Assembly: GCA_932294295.1 (NCBI GenBank)
Contig: OW028581.1
Coordinates: 14,730,162 to 14,794,161 of the forward strand
DNA: 64,000 bases
Direction: 5' to 3'
Origin: Alitta virens
Lineage: Eukaryota; Annelida; Polychaeta; Phyllodocida; Nereididae
A program made the translations under genes and the position numbers. The notes under the pieces are model-generated. The model ran no database searches. It was given only the letters and a program-made list of their open reading frames with translations, and was not told the DNA's origin. Positions 63,467 to 64,000 of the stretch are shown here, one piece after another. How positions within the stretch are numbered: the first letter of the stretch is position 1; every line of letters begins with the position of its first letter.

Positions 63467-64000
63467 CCATGTTATCACCTTGTTTATTATAGTTTTGACT
63501 TATCATCCTTGAATTGCACTATATATCAGTAGAGATAGGGAAACAAATTATAAAATGGTAAAATCAAAGCAGCTCAAACGGTAATAAAAGTAGAAAAATT
63601 AAGATTAAATTCACTGAAGGTCTCTTGAACTCTTGAACTGTCATGTAAATCAGGGACCAAGGTACAATGCACAATATGACTGGCACAGACTATCACAAAT
63701 CATATATCACATTCCTAGGTTGAGTGGAGAATCCACAAGGGGTAATCAATTTACTTCAACCAAAATTCACTTGTATTATTTTACATACGTTGATAATTCC
63801 ATTGCAATAACACATACATTCTATGTTCTAAATTTTTCTAGATTATAACATATTTTCGAACATGTTATTCAATCATATCACGTAACCTTGCTGGGAATGA
63901 AATTCAAGGCAGGACTTCTACCTCTATCAAGTGACCTACTTAATGCATATATGAAATATACAAGATTCCAATTAATTAAGTAAAGGTTGCAGTAAAGGAT
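63467..64000. other. Right flank
   Basis: No gene or repeat recognised. Confidence 0.5.

Overview
This is an AT-rich, intron-rich metazoan locus, probably from a marine invertebrate such as a deuterostome or lophotrochozoan; I cannot name the species. The evidence is a spliced secreted multi-EGF gene with phase-1 exons, tRNA-headed SINEs, foldback MITEs, PIF/Harbinger transposons, a Polinton/adintovirus and an errantivirus-like LTR element. There is nothing prokaryotic here: no operonic bacterial genes, rRNA or CRISPR.

Layout. (1) 1-12172: upstream region and the first part of a plus-strand gene for a secreted protein with 11 EGF-like domains. Its introns carry MITEs and an internal tandem duplication. 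(2) 12173-34736: one 22.6-kb insertion bounded by perfect 41-bp Harbinger terminal inverted repeats (TIRs) and a 3-bp TCA target duplication. The unoccupied version of the target survives in the paralogous intron copy near 10384. The outer part carries the usual Harbinger gene pair, convergently arranged: a MADF/SANT DNA-binding protein on the left and a DDE transposase on the right. Between them lies a 17.7-kb adintovirus/Polinton (15056-32750) with its own 0.6-0.7-kb TIRs. It encodes protein-primed-type PolB, a chromodomain integrase, double and single jelly-roll capsid candidates, a packaging ATPase, several small conserved proteins, two RING-like paralogues, a PC4-like protein and a five-exon membrane protein. 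(3) 34737-39060: rest of the duplicated intron, a solo LTR, a SINE with an 11-bp target duplication, and the last three EGF-gene exons. (4) 40509-47659: a second Harbinger (TSD TAA) with the same convergent gene pair. Its centre is also bounded by inverted repeats and filled with foreign DNA, namely a GATA array and an ORF1-only LINE. (5) 47.8-49.0 kb: a broken minus-strand gene resembling STELLO/DUF288 glycosyltransferases. (6) 54.6-55.3 kb: the last two exons of a minus-strand EGF gene. (7) 55706-63466: a decayed LTR retrovirus-like element with a tRNA-Trp-type primer site, gag, protease, a truncated pol and an env-like remnant with a furin-type site.

The main discovery candidate is the chimera in region 2: a virus-sized DNA element sitting between the two genes of a Harbinger transposon, all within one Harbinger TIR/TSD unit. 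The viral integrase has an apparently shortened loop before its catalytic Glu, and no adenain-like protease was recognised. This fits a virus that has come to rely on, or been captured by, the Harbinger machinery, in the way Teratorn joins piggyBac and a herpesvirus. Simple nesting of an old Polinton inside a Harbinger is the main alternative and cannot be excluded from one locus.
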